A DNA stretch of 38,064 nt from contig CAYPQM010000054.1 in the NCBI GenBank assembly GCA_964412845.1, positions 1-38,064 of the forward strand. Reading direction: 5' to 3'. Origin of the DNA: JAWWPY01 sp964412845. Lineage in GTDB: Bacteria; Actinomycetota; Actinomycetes; Streptosporangiales; Streptosporangiaceae. The translations under genes were made by a program, and so were the position numbers. The notes beneath the pieces were generated by a model that was not told the origin of the DNA, did not search any database, and saw only the letters and a list, made by a program, of their open reading frames with translations. Shown piece after piece: positions 25,571 to 34,906 of this stretch; positions within the stretch are counted from its first letter, which is position 1; each line of letters begins with the position of its first letter.

Positions 25571-28500
25571 GTGCCGAACCGCATGGACCGCGAGCCACCG
25601 CCGTACCGCCTGCTCCGCCGGCCAGCGCCGGCGGCCGGGCCGCCGCGCCTGGACGAGGCCCAGCGCGCGGTGGTCGGGCACGCCGGGGGGCCGCTGCTGG
25701 TGCTGGCCGGACCAGGTACGGGCAAGACCACGGCGATCGTGGAGGCGGTCGTGGAGCGCATCACGGTCCGCGGGATCGACCCCGAGCGGGTTCTCGTGCT
25801 GACCTTCAGCCGCAAGGCGGCGGAGGAACTGAGAGAGCGCATCACCACGAGACTGCGGCGGACCACCCGTGAACCGCTCGCGCTGACCTTCCACAGTTAT
25901 GCGTACGCGCTGGTGCGCCGGGAGTTCGTGCTGGCTGGCGAGGCGCCACCCACTCTGCTGTCAGGTCCTGAGCAACTGCTTGAGGTGCGGCGGATGCTCC
26001 GCGGCGAAGCGACGGATTCGCCGCGGCGCTGGCCGGAGCAATTGCGGGCGGCCCTCGGCACCCGCGGCTTCGCCGAGCAACTGCGCGACTTCCTGCTCCG
26101 CGGGGCCGAACGCGGCCTGGACGGGCGCTCGCTCGCCCGCCTGGGCCGGCTGCGCGGCCGTGACGACTGGATCGCCGCAGGCGGTTTCCTGGACCGGTAC
26201 GCGGGCCGGTTCGATCTCGCCCCGGTGCCTGCCTACGACTACGCCGAGATCGTGCGCATCGCCGCGCGGCTGCTGGGCCGGTCGGCGACCAGGGAGCGGG
26301 AGCGCAAGGCCTACGACGTCGTGCTGGTGGACGAGTACCAGGACACCGACCCGGCGCAGGAAGCGCTGCTGCACGCACTGGCGGGCGACGGCCGGGAACT
26401 GATCGCGGTGGGTGACCCGGATCAGTCGATCTACGCCTTCCGTGGTGCGGATACCCGCGCGATGACCCGGTTTCCCGCTGCCTTCCGGACGCCGGATGAC
26501 CACCCAGCCACGGTGATAGCGCTGCGCACCTGCAGGCGCAGCGGCCCGGTCTTGCTCGCGGCGTCCAGGCGGGTAGCCCGCAGGCTCCCCGCGGCCCCGG
26601 GGACAGCCTCAGGGACGGCCTCAGGGCCGGCCGTCCGGACGGCCCCCGTCCGGATGGCCCCGCAGGCCCAGCCCGCTGAGCCAGACTCGCAGGCGGAGCC
26701 CGCCGCGGCCGCCCCGCAGGCCCAGCCCGCCCCGCAGGCCCAGCCCGCCCCGCAGGTGGAGCCCGCCCAGGCCGCCCCGCGGGCGCAGCCCGCTGAGCCA
26801 GCCCGGGGCCACCGGGACCTGATCCCGTTGCCGGACGCTCCGCCAGGCCGCGTGCGTGTGATCATCGCGTCCAGTGCCAGCCAGGAAGCCGCCGTGGTCG
26901 CCGACATACTGCGCCGCGGCCACCTGCTGGACGGCGCCCCGTGGTCGTCCATGGCCGTGCTGGTCCGTTCCGCGGTCCGGCAGGTCCCGCTGCTGCGCCG
27001 GGCGCTGGCCACGGCCGGGGTGCCGGCGGTGGTGGCGGGGGATGAGTTGCCGCTCAGTGAGGAGCCTGGCGCCCGGCCGCTGCTGGCGGCGCTGCGTTGC
27101 GCGCTGCAACCAGGTGTGCTGGATGAGGATGCCGCCGCCGAGTTGCTGATCGGGCCGCTGGGCGGCACGGACGCGCTGGGCCTGCGCAGGTTGCGCCGGG
27201 CACTGCGGGCCGTCGCGGACGCAGCCGGGGCGGATCCGTCCAGCGACCCGCTGGCCAGCGTGCTGCGCGACCCGCGCGAGCTGACCCTGATTGACGGCCC
27301 GGCCGCCGAGGCGGCGCGGCGGGTCGCGAGCCTGCTGGCGGTGGCCCGGCAGAGCGCCGAATCCGGCGGGACCGCGCACGACGTGCTCTGGGCTGTGTGG
27401 CGCGCGTCCGGCCTCGGGCCAGCCTGGCAAGCCGCGAGCGCGGCCGGCGGGGCCCGTGGCGCGACCGCTGACCGTGACCTTGACGCTGTGGTCGCGCTGT
27501 TCGACTCGGCCGCGAGGTTCGCCACCAGGCTGCCGCCCGGGCTGCCGCGGCTGTTCCTGGACAGCCTGAGTGGCCAGGAGATTTCCGGAGATACCCTGGC
27601 CGAACGCACACCTGAGGGTGATGCCGTCCGCATCATGACCGCGCATCGCGCCAAGGGCCTCGAATGGGACCTGGTGGTCGTGGCCGGCGTGCAGGAGGGC
27701 ATCTGGCCTGACCTGCGGACGCGGTCCTCCCTGCTCGGCATGGATGAACTGGTCGACGCGGCCAGCCCGGAGGGTGCAGGTCCTGGCGGTGCAGGTCCTG
27801 GCGGTGCTGGATTTGGCAGTGCTGGATTTGGCGGTGCTGGATTTGCCGGGCTGCGCCCGGGGGCCGACGCGACGGCGGTCGCGCTGGCCTCCAAGCTGCT
27901 CGATGAGGAGCGCAGGCTGTTCTATGTCGCGGTCACCCGGGCGCGGCAGTCGCTGGTGGTCACCGCCGCCGGGGGCCAGGACAGCGAAGAGCGGCCGTCC
28001 CGGTTCCTGGCCGAACTTGCCGGTGATGACATCGGGATTGAGCAGGTGGCCGGCTCCGAGCCGCGCTGGTTGTCGCTGCCCGCGCTCACCGCGGAACTGC
28101 GGCGGGCCGCGGCCGACGCTGCCCGTCCGATGCCGGCCCGCGAGGCGGCGGCGGCTCAGTTGGCCCGCCTCGCCGCCGCCGGGGTCCGCGGCGCGCATCC
28201 CCGGCACTGGTATGCGCTCACCGAACTGTCCGACCCCGGCCCCATCACCAGTGAGGTCGTCCGGCTGTCGCCGTCCCAGGTCGAGTCGTTCAGCAAGTGC
28301 GGGCTGCGCTGGCTGCTGGAGTCGGCGGCCGGGGCGGGATCCCAGGACGTCGTACGCCATTTCGGCATCGTCATCCACGCTGCGGCGACGCTCGCGGCCG
28401 AGAACATCGCGGATGCCGACATCGGCGAGCGTATCGACCAGATCTGGCATCACCTGGACTTCGGCAGCGCCTGGTACAGCGAGAAGCAGCGGGCGCGCGC

Positions 28501-29014
28501 GCATGAGATGGTGCGCAAGTTCCTCGCTTGGCATCACGCCAATCCGCGGCAGCTCGTCGACGTGGAGCAGGGTCTCAAGGTCCGGCTCGGCCAGGTGGAG
28601 ATCAGGGGGCGGGTGGACCGGCTGGAGCAAGATCCGGACGGCAGCGCCATCGTGGTGGACCTGAAGACAGGAGCCACCCCGGCTGACGACGCCGAGCTGG
28701 ACCGCAATCCGCAGCTTGGCGTGTACCAGTTGGCCGTGCTGCTTGGCGCGTTCGAGCAACTCGGCTTGGTCAAGCCCGGTGGCGCGGAACTCGTCCAGGT
28801 CGGCGGGGCCAGCCTGACCGCTACCGTGCGGGTGCAGCGGCAGCGCGCGCTGCCCGACGATCCCGATCCGGACTGGGCGCGCAACCTGGTCGAGACGGTC
28901 GCGGCCGGCATGGCGGGCCCGGTGTTCCAGGCCACAGTGAACCCGGGCTGCCGGGTCTGCCCAGTCAAGTCGTGCTGCCCAGCGCATCCCGACGGCGAGC
29001 AGGTGACCCCGTGA
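25571..29014 (+). CDS. adnA: AdnA-like UvrD/RecB-family helicase-nuclease subunit
   Basis: 1147 residues. The helicase motor has Walker A GPGTGKT at 47-53, motif Ia LTFSRKAAEELRER, motif II VVLVDEYQDTDPAQE, motif III GDPDQSIYAFRGAD, motif V MTAHRAKGLEWDLVVVAG and motif VI RLFYVAVTRARQSL. The C-terminal RecB-like nuclease has VVDLKTGATP with NPQLGVYQLAV downstream. Cysteines for an AddB-type iron-sulfur cluster are seen in SKCGLRWLLE and CRVCPVKSC. With the next gene it forms the heterodimeric AdnAB motor-nuclease that resects double-strand breaks. Two low-complexity insertions stand out: QPAPQAQPA repeats (about 365-410) and GAGPGGAGFG repeats (about 735-760). The start may be GTG 25571 or ATG 25583. 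The stop overlaps adnB (GTGA). Confidence 0.85.
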   Translation: MPNRMDREPPPYRLLRRPAPAAGPPRLDEAQRAVVGHAGGPLLVLAGPGTGKTTAIVEAVVERITVRGIDPERVLVLTFSRKAAEELRERITTRLRRTTREPLALTFHSYAYALVRREFVLAGEAPPTLLSGPEQLLEVRRMLRGEATDSPRRWPEQLRAALGTRGFAEQLRDFLLRGAERGLDGRSLARLGRLRGRDDWIAAGGFLDRYAGRFDLAPVPAYDYAEIVRIAARLLGRSATRERERKAYDVVLVDEYQDTDPAQEALLHALAGDGRELIAVGDPDQSIYAFRGADTRAMTRFPAAFRTPDDHPATVIALRTCRRSGPVLLAASRRVARRLPAAPGTASGTASGPAVRTAPVRMAPQAQPAEPDSQAEPAAAAPQAQPAPQAQPAPQVEPAQAAPRAQPAEPARGHRDLIPLPDAPPGRVRVIIASSASQEAAVVADILRRGHLLDGAPWSSMAVLVRSAVRQVPLLRRALATAGVPAVVAGDELPLSEEPGARPLLAALRCALQPGVLDEDAAAELLIGPLGGTDALGLRRLRRALRAVADAAGADPSSDPLASVLRDPRELTLIDGPAAEAARRVASLLAVARQSAESGGTAHDVLWAVWRASGLGPAWQAASAAGGARGATADRDLDAVVALFDSAARFATRLPPGLPRLFLDSLSGQEISGDTLAERTPEGDAVRIMTAHRAKGLEWDLVVVAGVQEGIWPDLRTRSSLLGMDELVDAASPEGAGPGGAGPGGAGFGSAGFGGAGFAGLRPGADATAVALASKLLDEERRLFYVAVTRARQSLVVTAAGGQDSEERPSRFLAELAGDDIGIEQVAGSEPRWLSLPALTAELRRAAADAARPMPAREAAAAQLARLAAAGVRGAHPRHWYALTELSDPGPITSEVVRLSPSQVESFSKCGLRWLLESAAGAGSQDVVRHFGIVIHAAATLAAENIADADIGERIDQIWHHLDFGSAWYSEKQRARAHEMVRKFLAWHHANPRQLVDVEQGLKVRLGQVEIRGRVDRLEQDPDGSAIVVDLKTGATPADDAELDRNPQLGVYQLAVLLGAFEQLGLVKPGGAELVQVGGASLTATVRVQRQRALPDDPDPDWARNLVETVAAGMAGPVFQATVNPGCRVCPVKSCCPAHPDGEQVTP

Positions 29015-32000
29015 CGGGAACCCAGCCGGACCGGGAGCCGGGGGCCGGCCGGGAGTCCGGGGGGCCGCGGGTGCCCGGAATCCGGTACAGCCCGGTCCAG
29101 CTGGCCCGGCTGCTCGGCATTCCCGAGCCCACCGCGGAGCAGGCCGCGGTGATCTCGGCCCCGGCGCAGCCGCTGGCGGTGATCGCCGGCGCTGGCTCGG
29201 GCAAGAGCGAGACGATGGCGGCCCGGCTGGTCTGGCTGGTCGCGAACGGCATGGTCCGGCCGGAACGGGTGCTCGGCCTCACCTTTACCAGGAAGGCGGC
29301 CGCGGAACTCGGCGAGCGGGTCCGGTCCAGGCTGGATGGCCTGCGCCGGGCCGGGCTCGGCTCGCTGGATGCCGACGACCTGCTCGATGGCGAGCCGATC
29401 GTGTCCACCTACCACGCCTACGCGGCCCGGCTCGTCGCCGACCACGCGCTGCGCGAGGCGCTGGAGCCTTCGCTGCGCCTGGTCACTCCCGCGGTGGCCT
29501 GGCAGATCGCGGCGCGGGTGGTCGCCGCCTACGGCGGTCCTATGGACGCGGTGACCTGGGCGCCAGCCGGGGTCACCGCGGCTGTGCTGGCGCTGGCCGG
29601 CGAACTGGCCGAGCACCTGCGCACGCCGGGCGACGTCAGAGAGGTCGGCGCGTGGCTGACCGCGCAGGTGGCGGCGCGACCAGGGAGGGTACCCGCCGCG
29701 GTGCGGAAGATCGAGGCCTGCCAGCGCATCCGGGAGCAGTTGCTGCCGATCGTGGCGGCTTACGCGGCGGCGAAACAGTCCCGTGAGGTGATCGACCACG
29801 GGGACCAGGTGATGCTCGCCGCCCGGATCGCGGACCGCCATCCCGAGGTCGGCGCGGCCGAACGGGCCCGCTATCAGGTGGTGCTCCTCGATGAGTACCA
29901 GGACACCAGCCATGCCCAGCTCGTGCTGCTGCGCGCGCTGTTCGGTGGCGGGCACCCGGTCACCGCCGTCGGCGACCCCTGTCAGTCGATCTACGGCTGG
30001 CGGGGGGCCAGCGCCGGCAACCTCCGCCGCTTCGCGCGCGACTTCCCCAGCGCTGCGAACCGGGCCGCAGGCCAGCCGGCTGGACAGAGCGCCACGCAGG
30101 TCAGGCTGCTGTCGACCAGCTTCCGCAACACCGGCCGGGTGCTCGACGTGGCGGCCGCGCTGCAGGAAGGGCTGCGCGCGCAGGCCCCGGACGTGCCACG
30201 CCTGGTGCCGCCGCCCGGCCGGGCCGACCGGGGCCAGGTGACCTGCGCGCTCACCGAGACGGTGGCCGCCGAGGCGGACTGGATAGCCGAGCGGATCAGC
30301 CGCCTGCTCGCCCTTCCCCCCGGTACCGCCCCGGATGGCCAGCCGTGGCCCGACGGCCGCGAGGAGCCTGTCCGGGCGTCCGACATCGCGGTGCTCTGCC
30401 GTAAGCGCTCGCAGTTCCCCCTGCTGCGCGCGGCCATCGAGGCGCGGGGCATCCCGGTCGAGGTGGTCGGTCTCGGCGGCCTGCTCACCGTGCCTGAGGT
30501 CGCCGACATCGTCGCCACCCTGCGGGTCCTGCACGATCCGGGTGCCTCTGGGCCGCTGGCCAGGCTGCTCACCGGCCCCCGGTGGCGGATCGGGCCGCGC
30601 GACCTGGTGGCCCTCGGCAGGCAGGCCAGGGAACTTACCCGCGAACAGCGCCAGTCCGCTGAGCAGGCTGGCGCCGTTCAGCAGGCCCAGGCCGCGCAGT
30701 CTGAGCAGGTCTCCCAGTCTGGGCAGGTCTCCGGGTCCGCTCAGGTCTCCGGGTCCGCTCAGGTCTCCGGGTCCGCTCAGGTCTCCGGGTCCGCTCNNNN
30801 NNNNNNNNNNNNNNNNNNNNNNNNNNNNNNNNNNNNNNNNNNNNNNNNNNNNNNNNNNNNNNNNNNNNNNNNNNNNNNNNNNNNNNNNNNNNNNNNAGGT
30901 CTCCGGGTCTGAGCACGCCTCCGGGTCTCAGCCAGGCCCCGCGCGGGCTAAGGGCGCAGACCCGGTCGATGCTCTCGCGCAGGCGGTCATGGACCTCACC
31001 GCCGATCCGGGCAGCCTGGTGGAGGCGCTCGATGACCTGGGTGCGCCGGAAGCGTATTCGCGGGTCGGTTACGCGCGCTTGACCGAGTTCGCCGCCGAAT
31101 TGCGGGCGCTGCGCGGGCATGCGGGCAGGCCGCTGCCCGACCTGGTGGCTGAGGTCGAGCGGGCGCTCGGGCTCGATGTCGAGGTGGCCGCCCGGCCCGG
31201 GCGGAACCCAGCCGACGCCCGCGCTGACCTCGATGCGTTCGCGGACGCGGCGGCGGGCTTCGCCGGTGATCAGGAGGAGCCGACGCTCGGCGCCTTCCTC
31301 GCCTACCTGGCCGCCGCCGAGGAGGAGGAGTACGGCCTGGAAACGGGTCATGTCGGCGAGGGCGACACGGTCACACTGGCCACTGTGCACGCGGCGAAGG
31401 GCTTGCAGTGGCCGGCCGTGATCGTGCCTGGCCTGGCTGGCGGGGATCGTTCTCGGGTCTTTCCGGCCAAGCCGAGAGCGAGCACGAAATGGACGGAGAA
31501 CCCGCGGCTGCTCCCGTTCGGCCTCCGGGGTGATTCCACTGACCTGCCGGTCTTGCCCGATCTGGCCGCCGGCTCGCTGGAGACCTTCGCGGCCGCATGT
31601 GCCGCCCGTGACGCGAGCGAGGAGCGGCGGCTGGCCTATGTGGCGGCGACCCGTGCCGCGTTCTTCCTCGCCTGCACCGGCTACTGGTGGGGTGATGGCC
31701 TGTCCCCGCTCGGCCCGTCGGTATTCCTTACCGACGTGCGCGCCGCATGCGAGGCGGGCGCCGGGACGGTTGGTTACTGGGCGGAGCCGCCGGAGGAGGA
31801 TGCGGAGAACCCGGCTCTGGCCGAGCCGGTGTCCGCTCCCTGGCCGGCTGCGCCGGCCGGCGCTGGTCACGAGGCAGTACGGGAGGCGGCAGAACTGGTC
31901 CACCAAGCGCTGACGGATGCCCCTTCGCCCGGCGGGCGGCTGAGCGAGCGCGACCGCGGGATGGTGGAGGCCTGGGCGCGGGACACTGAGCTGCTCCTGG

Positions 32001-32659
32001 CCGAACGCCAGGAGCGGCGCGGCGATGTCACGACGGGCGTCTGGCTGCCCGGGCGGCTCACCGTGTCGTCCTTGGTGGTGATGGCCCGCGACCCAGCGGA
32101 ACTCGCCCGGCAGATCCGCCGGCCAATGCCGCGCCCGCCAGTCCCCCAGGCCCGCCGGGGAACGGCGTTCCACCGCTGGCTGGAGGAGCGGTTCGGGCAG
32201 CAGCGGCTGATCGACCCGGGCGACCTGCTGGGCGCCGCCGATGATCCGGCTGACGGCGACGCGGACGACTTGGCCGAACTGCGCGAGCGGTTCGAGGCGG
32301 GGGAGTGGGGGAACCGCTGGCCGCTGGAGGTGGAGGTGCCGTTCGAGACACTCATCGCTGACCGGCCGGTCCGCGGGCGGATCGACGCGGTGTTCGCCGA
32401 CGCCCCGGAGGGCGGCTTCGACGTCGTGGACTGGAAAACTGGCCAGCCGCCGTCATCGGCTCAGGATCGCCAGGCCGCCGCCGTGCAGCTCGCCGCCTAC
32501 CGGCTGGCCTGGGCGATGCTGGCCCGGGTGCCGGTGGGGCAGGTCCGCGCGGCGTTCTACTACGTGCGTGATGACCTGACCCTGCGCCCCGCGGACCTGC
32601 TGGATGAGGCAGGCCTGGCCGGGCTCATCGACGATATTCCCGCCGGGATCTTGCGCTGA
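29011..32659 (+). CDS. adnB: AdnB-like UvrD/RecB-family helicase-nuclease subunit (contains a sequence gap)
   Basis: About 1200 residues; the exact length is unknown because of the 100-N gap at 30797. The sequence before and after the gap lies in different frames, which is expected if the true gap is not 100 bp. The helicase has AGAGSGKSETMAARLVWL, LTFTRKAAAELGERV, VVLLDEYQDTSHAQL, GDPCQSIYGWRGA, TVHAAKGLQWPAVIVPG and RRLAYVAATRAAF. The C-terminal nuclease has GTAFHRWLEERF, VVDWKTGQPP and VQLAAYRLAW. Together with AdnA it processes DNA ends. A glutamine/serine-rich insertion with QVSGSA units (18-bp repeat) sits between motor motifs and contains the gap. The GTG overlaps the adnA stop. Confidence 0.83.
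30724..30796 (+). repeat. 18-bp coding minisatellite in adnB
   Basis: CAGGTCTCCGGGTCCGCT, encoding QVSGSA, is repeated four times without change at 30724-30795, then runs into the N gap. A diverged copy follows the gap (30897 on). The array size is unknown. Confidence 0.9.
30797..30896. other. Assembly gap of 100 N inside adnB
   Basis: Exactly 100 N within the QVSGSA repeat array. The reading frames on the two sides differ by one, so the placeholder length is not the true length; this is not evidence for a broken gene. Confidence 0.95.
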
Positions 32660-32663
32660 AGGC

Positions 32664-32692
32664 TTGACGCTGCGCGCCGATCTCGTCATTAT
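32664..32692 (+). promoter_or_regulatory. Promoter of the Mau-like operon
   Basis: TTGACG (32664-32669), a 17-bp spacer and CATTAT (32687-32692) make one of the best housekeeping-sigma promoter matches in the window. It begins 5 bp after the adnB stop and would start transcription near 32700, leaving a leader of about 55 nt before the first gene. The region around it is more AT-rich than its neighbours. Confidence 0.65.
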
Positions 32693-32754
32693 TTGGGCAA
32701 ATGCCGTTAAAGCCGAGTTAATCCGTGCATGGTGAGTCCTGCCGGGAGTGATCA

Positions 32755-33315
32755 GTGACGGCTAGTGCCTGGGCGTTCGTCGTAGTCAACGCTGGTGTTG
32801 CCGCTGTGCTCCTCAACGCGGGAATCGCCAAGCTGGTCGCACCTGATCCGCTGCGGCTGGCCGTCAGCGACCTGGTCCCAGCCCTGCTCGGCGGGGTCAC
32901 CAGGGCGGCGGTCCGCAGCATCGCGGCCGCCGAGTTACTGGTCGCCGCCGGATTACTCGCGCCGCTGACCCGCAGCCCGGCCGCGGTGGCACTGGTGGGA
33001 CTCGGGACCTGCTTCGCCGGGTTCGGCGTGCTCGGGCTGCTGAGCCGCAGTAACGCTCCCTGCGGCTGTCTCGGCGGGTCCGGCCGGCAGCCGCTCGGCT
33101 GGGTCAACATCGGCCTCGGCGCCGCGCTGGCCCTCGTCGGCTTGGTGGACGTGATCTCCGCCGTCCCGGCCGGCACCCGGTCGGCGCGCGGCGCGAGCGT
33201 TGCCGTGCTGCTCACATCGATCTGTGTGCTCAGTCTGTGCCTATGGCTACACCGGAGGCTGATCATGGAACTAGTTGGCCCTGCGCGCCGTGGCCGCGCC
33301 GAAAGTGGGGCGTGA
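32755..33315 (+). CDS. MauE-like (DoxX/MauE superfamily) redox-associated membrane protein
   Basis: 186 residues with about five transmembrane helices: AFVVVNAGVAAVLLNAGIAK, SIAAAELLVAAGLLAPL, ALVGLGTCFAGFGVLGLL, WVNIGLGAALALVGLVDVI and VAVLLTSICVLSLCLWL. The loop SNAPCGCLGGSG, with C103 and C105, is the CGC-G hallmark of MauE. In methylamine utilisation, MauE works with MauD in export or disulfide formation of the dehydrogenase light chain. GGGAG stands 6 nt before the GTG. The stop overlaps the next start (GTGA). It is the first gene of the accessory operon. Family membership is well supported by the motif, topology and the neighbouring MauD-like and light-chain-like genes; the actual client is inferred. 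Confidence 0.8.
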   Translation: MTASAWAFVVVNAGVAAVLLNAGIAKLVAPDPLRLAVSDLVPALLGGVTRAAVRSIAAAELLVAAGLLAPLTRSPAAVALVGLGTCFAGFGVLGLLSRSNAPCGCLGGSGRQPLGWVNIGLGAALALVGLVDVISAVPAGTRSARGASVAVLLTSICVLSLCLWLHRRLIMELVGPARRGRAESGA

Positions 33316-33911
33316 TGGTACTCGTCGTGTTCGGTGTCGCATTACTGGTCCTCGCCGCGGCGATGGTTGTGCTGTTCGCCATGATGGGCGAGCTCGCCTC
33401 CCGGGTCCCCGGGCCGTCAACCACCAGGCGAGACGCCACCGTGCGGGCACTGGACGAGGCGCAACTCGGGTCCGTCCCGAGCTCGTGGCCGCCCGGCCTG
33501 GAAGCCGGCAACGGCAACGGCAACGGCAACGGGAGCACTGTCCTGCTGGTGCTCAGCACCATTTGCGCCACCTGCGCGGACATCGCCACCCAACTCACCG
33601 AGAACCCCGGGCACGCCGACTGGGGCGAGCTGGGGGTGGTGGTCTCCACGAGCAACCAGGGCCGCGGGAACGACTTCGTCGCGCGCCATGGGCTCGGCGC
33701 ATTTCGCCATTTCGTCGACACAGGTGGCGACTGGGTCTCTGATCAGTTCGGAGTCCGGGTCAGCCCGACCGCGCTCGTCTTCACGGCCGGGCGGCTTGAG
33801 TCCGCGTATGTGTTCTACGACGTCGCGGCCCTGCGGGCCAAAATCAAAAAAGAGCGAGAGGACCGGCAGATGCAGCGAGAGGACAGCCAGATGCAGAAGG
33901 AGCCGACATGA
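33312..33911 (+). CDS. MauD-like membrane-anchored thioredoxin-fold protein
   Basis: 199 residues. An N-terminal transmembrane helix (VLVVFGVALLVLAAAMVVLF) anchors an exported thioredoxin-like domain with the redox motif ICATC (C85 and C88), preceded by the strand TVLLVLST. Later VRVSPTALVFT supplies the expected cis-proline region. A short NG repeat (hexamer GGCAAC) lies between anchor and domain, and the charged tail KKEREDRQMQREDSQMQKE ends the protein. It should act as a thiol-disulfide oxidoreductase or isomerase outside the membrane. The GTG at 33312 overlaps the MauE-like stop (GTGA) and its own stop overlaps the small Cys-rich gene (ATGA), so all three are translationally coupled. Confidence 0.8.
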   Translation: MMVLVVFGVALLVLAAAMVVLFAMMGELASRVPGPSTTRRDATVRALDEAQLGSVPSSWPPGLEAGNGNGNGNGSTVLLVLSTICATCADIATQLTENPGHADWGELGVVVSTSNQGRGNDFVARHGLGAFRHFVDTGGDWVSDQFGVRVSPTALVFTAGRLESAYVFYDVAALRAKIKKEREDRQMQREDSQMQKEPT

Positions 33912-34234
33912 CAGACGACAGCAGCGGAACCCGGGCTACGCGCCGGTGGATTCCAGGCCGCCGGGCCTTCCTCGGCGGCGTCGGGGCCAGCGGCCTGGCC
34001 ACCGCCGCCACCATATTCGGCCAGGCCACGCCGGCATCCGCGCTGGTGAACGCGGGGTGCTGCACCCTGTGCTTCAGCCCGAGCCACACGGTCGCCCAGT
34101 GCGAGACGGGGCAGTACTACGTGTGGTCATGTCCCTATGGCAGCCAATTCCTCTACTGTAATTGCTGCGAGCACGGTGCCAGTGGCGACAATTGCAACCA
34201 CGTCACCTACTCCTCCTACAGCTGCCAATACTGA
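33908..34234 (+). CDS. Tat-exported 10-cysteine protein, methylamine dehydrogenase light-chain-like
   Basis: 108 residues. The N-terminus is a twin-arginine signal: GRRAFLGGVGASGLATAA with R18-R19, and an A-S-A cleavage site near residue 45. The mature about 63 residues contain ten cysteines (51, 52, 55, 65, 75, 84, 86, 87, 96, 106). The pattern WSCPYGSQFLYCNCCEHG then SGDNC resembles, from memory, the SC...RDCCGYNVSGRC core of MauA. Only one tryptophan (W73) is in the mature part and the chain is about half the usual length, so the two-tryptophan TTQ cofactor of MauA cannot form within it. The Tat signal implies folding, possibly with a cofactor, before export. The MauE- and MauD-like genes just upstream are probably its maturation factors. 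Confidence 0.65.
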   Translation: MTDDSSGTRATRRWIPGRRAFLGGVGASGLATAATIFGQATPASALVNAGCCTLCFSPSHTVAQCETGQYYVWSCPYGSQFLYCNCCEHGASGDNCNHVTYSSYSCQY

Positions 34235-34270
34235 GCACCACGGCCAGCTATTAGGCCAGGGAGGTTGGCA

Positions 34271-34330
34271 GTGGCACGCTGGATCTTCATCGCCGGCTTG
34301 GGCGCGCTCCTGCAGTTCCTCAGTCCATGA
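34271..34330 (+). other. First exon-like segment of the membrane gene, ended by in-frame TGA at codon 20
   Basis: GTG at 34271 has an excellent ribosome binding site (GGGAGG, 34259-34264). It encodes MARWIFIAGLGALLQFLSP and then TGA (34328-34330). The same frame continues without another stop as GRSMAGVAGPMLR into the membrane protein gene that runs to 34906. The segment has a hydrophobic, membrane-helix-like composition. The TGA may therefore be a nonsense change (for example from TGG), a sequence error, or the end of a short coupled leader peptide. Confidence 0.55.
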
Positions 34331-34339
34331 GGCCGGTCC

Positions 34340-34906
34340 ATGGCCGGGGTCGCCGGTCCGATGCTTCGCAACAGGGACCGGGCGGGCGCCCGTTTCCTCG
34401 CGGGCCTGCTGGCGGGCGAGACCGCGGCCGGGCTGTTGCTCGCTGTACCCGCGTACCTGCTCAGCGAGGCGGTGCGGGCCGTCCCACTGACGGCGCGCCT
34501 GTGGACACTCGCCGCGGTCTGCGCAGTGTTCGGCGTGGCCGACCTGACGAACCGCACGCCGCATGTGTGGCGTCAGGTCCCGCAGGCGCTGATCCACCGG
34601 CTCCAGCCGGGCACCCTCGGCGTGGCCTGGGGTTTCGACCTCGGGCTGCTCTTCACCACGCAGAAGGTGGTCTCGCTGATCTGGGTGGCGATCGCGGCCA
34701 GCGTGCTGCTCCAGCCGGCGATGGCCGCCGGTGTCGTGGTGGGCGTGGCCGTGCTGACCGGCCTCGCCGTGATAGGAGGCAGCGTGACTTTCAAGCCGGG
34801 CAGGCTGCGCAGCCCAGGGGCCCTGCTGCGCCGCGTCAGGCAGGCGTCGGGCTCAGCGACCCTGGCCCTCGCCGTCCTCACCGTGGCCCAGGCATGGCAC
34901 GCGTAA
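34340..34906 (+). CDS. Polytopic membrane protein of the Mau-like operon (MauF/CcdA-like in style)
   Basis: 188 residues from ATG 34340, which has GAGG 7 nt upstream. Helices are at about 18-40 (FLAGLLAGETAAGLLLAV), 50-68 (LWTLAAVCAVFGVADL), 100-125 and 125-150, plus a C-terminal one. The loop RQVPQALIHRLQPGTLGVAW leads into GFDLGLLFTT, in a style that recalls CcdA/DsbD-type or MauF electron-transfer proteins, but no cysteine pair is present. The original start may be the GTG at 34271, with an in-frame TGA at codon 20, which would add an N-terminal helix. The last 13 bp overlap the next gene. The role is inferred from context as part of export or redox maturation of the Cys-rich protein. Confidence 0.55.
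   Translation: MAGVAGPMLRNRDRAGARFLAGLLAGETAAGLLLAVPAYLLSEAVRAVPLTARLWTLAAVCAVFGVADLTNRTPHVWRQVPQALIHRLQPGTLGVAWGFDLGLLFTTQKVVSLIWVAIAASVLLQPAMAAGVVVGVAVLTGLAVIGGSVTFKPGRLRSPGALLRRVRQASGSATLALAVLTVAQAWHA

Noticed and set aside
26621..32173. Several 500-790-codon antisense open frames across adnA and adnB
   Set aside because: They are shadows of the helicase genes, with low-complexity Arg/Pro/Gly-rich translations and no motifs.
29011..32659. Frameshift or broken adnB gene
   Set aside because: The frame change coincides with the 100-N placeholder, so it reflects unknown gap size. Both halves carry intact motifs.
34271..34330. Selenocysteine at the in-frame TGA
   Set aside because: No SECIS-like element or selenium genes can be identified in the window, and the sequence context does not resemble a selenoprotein. 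A nonsense change, sequence error or coupled leader is simpler.
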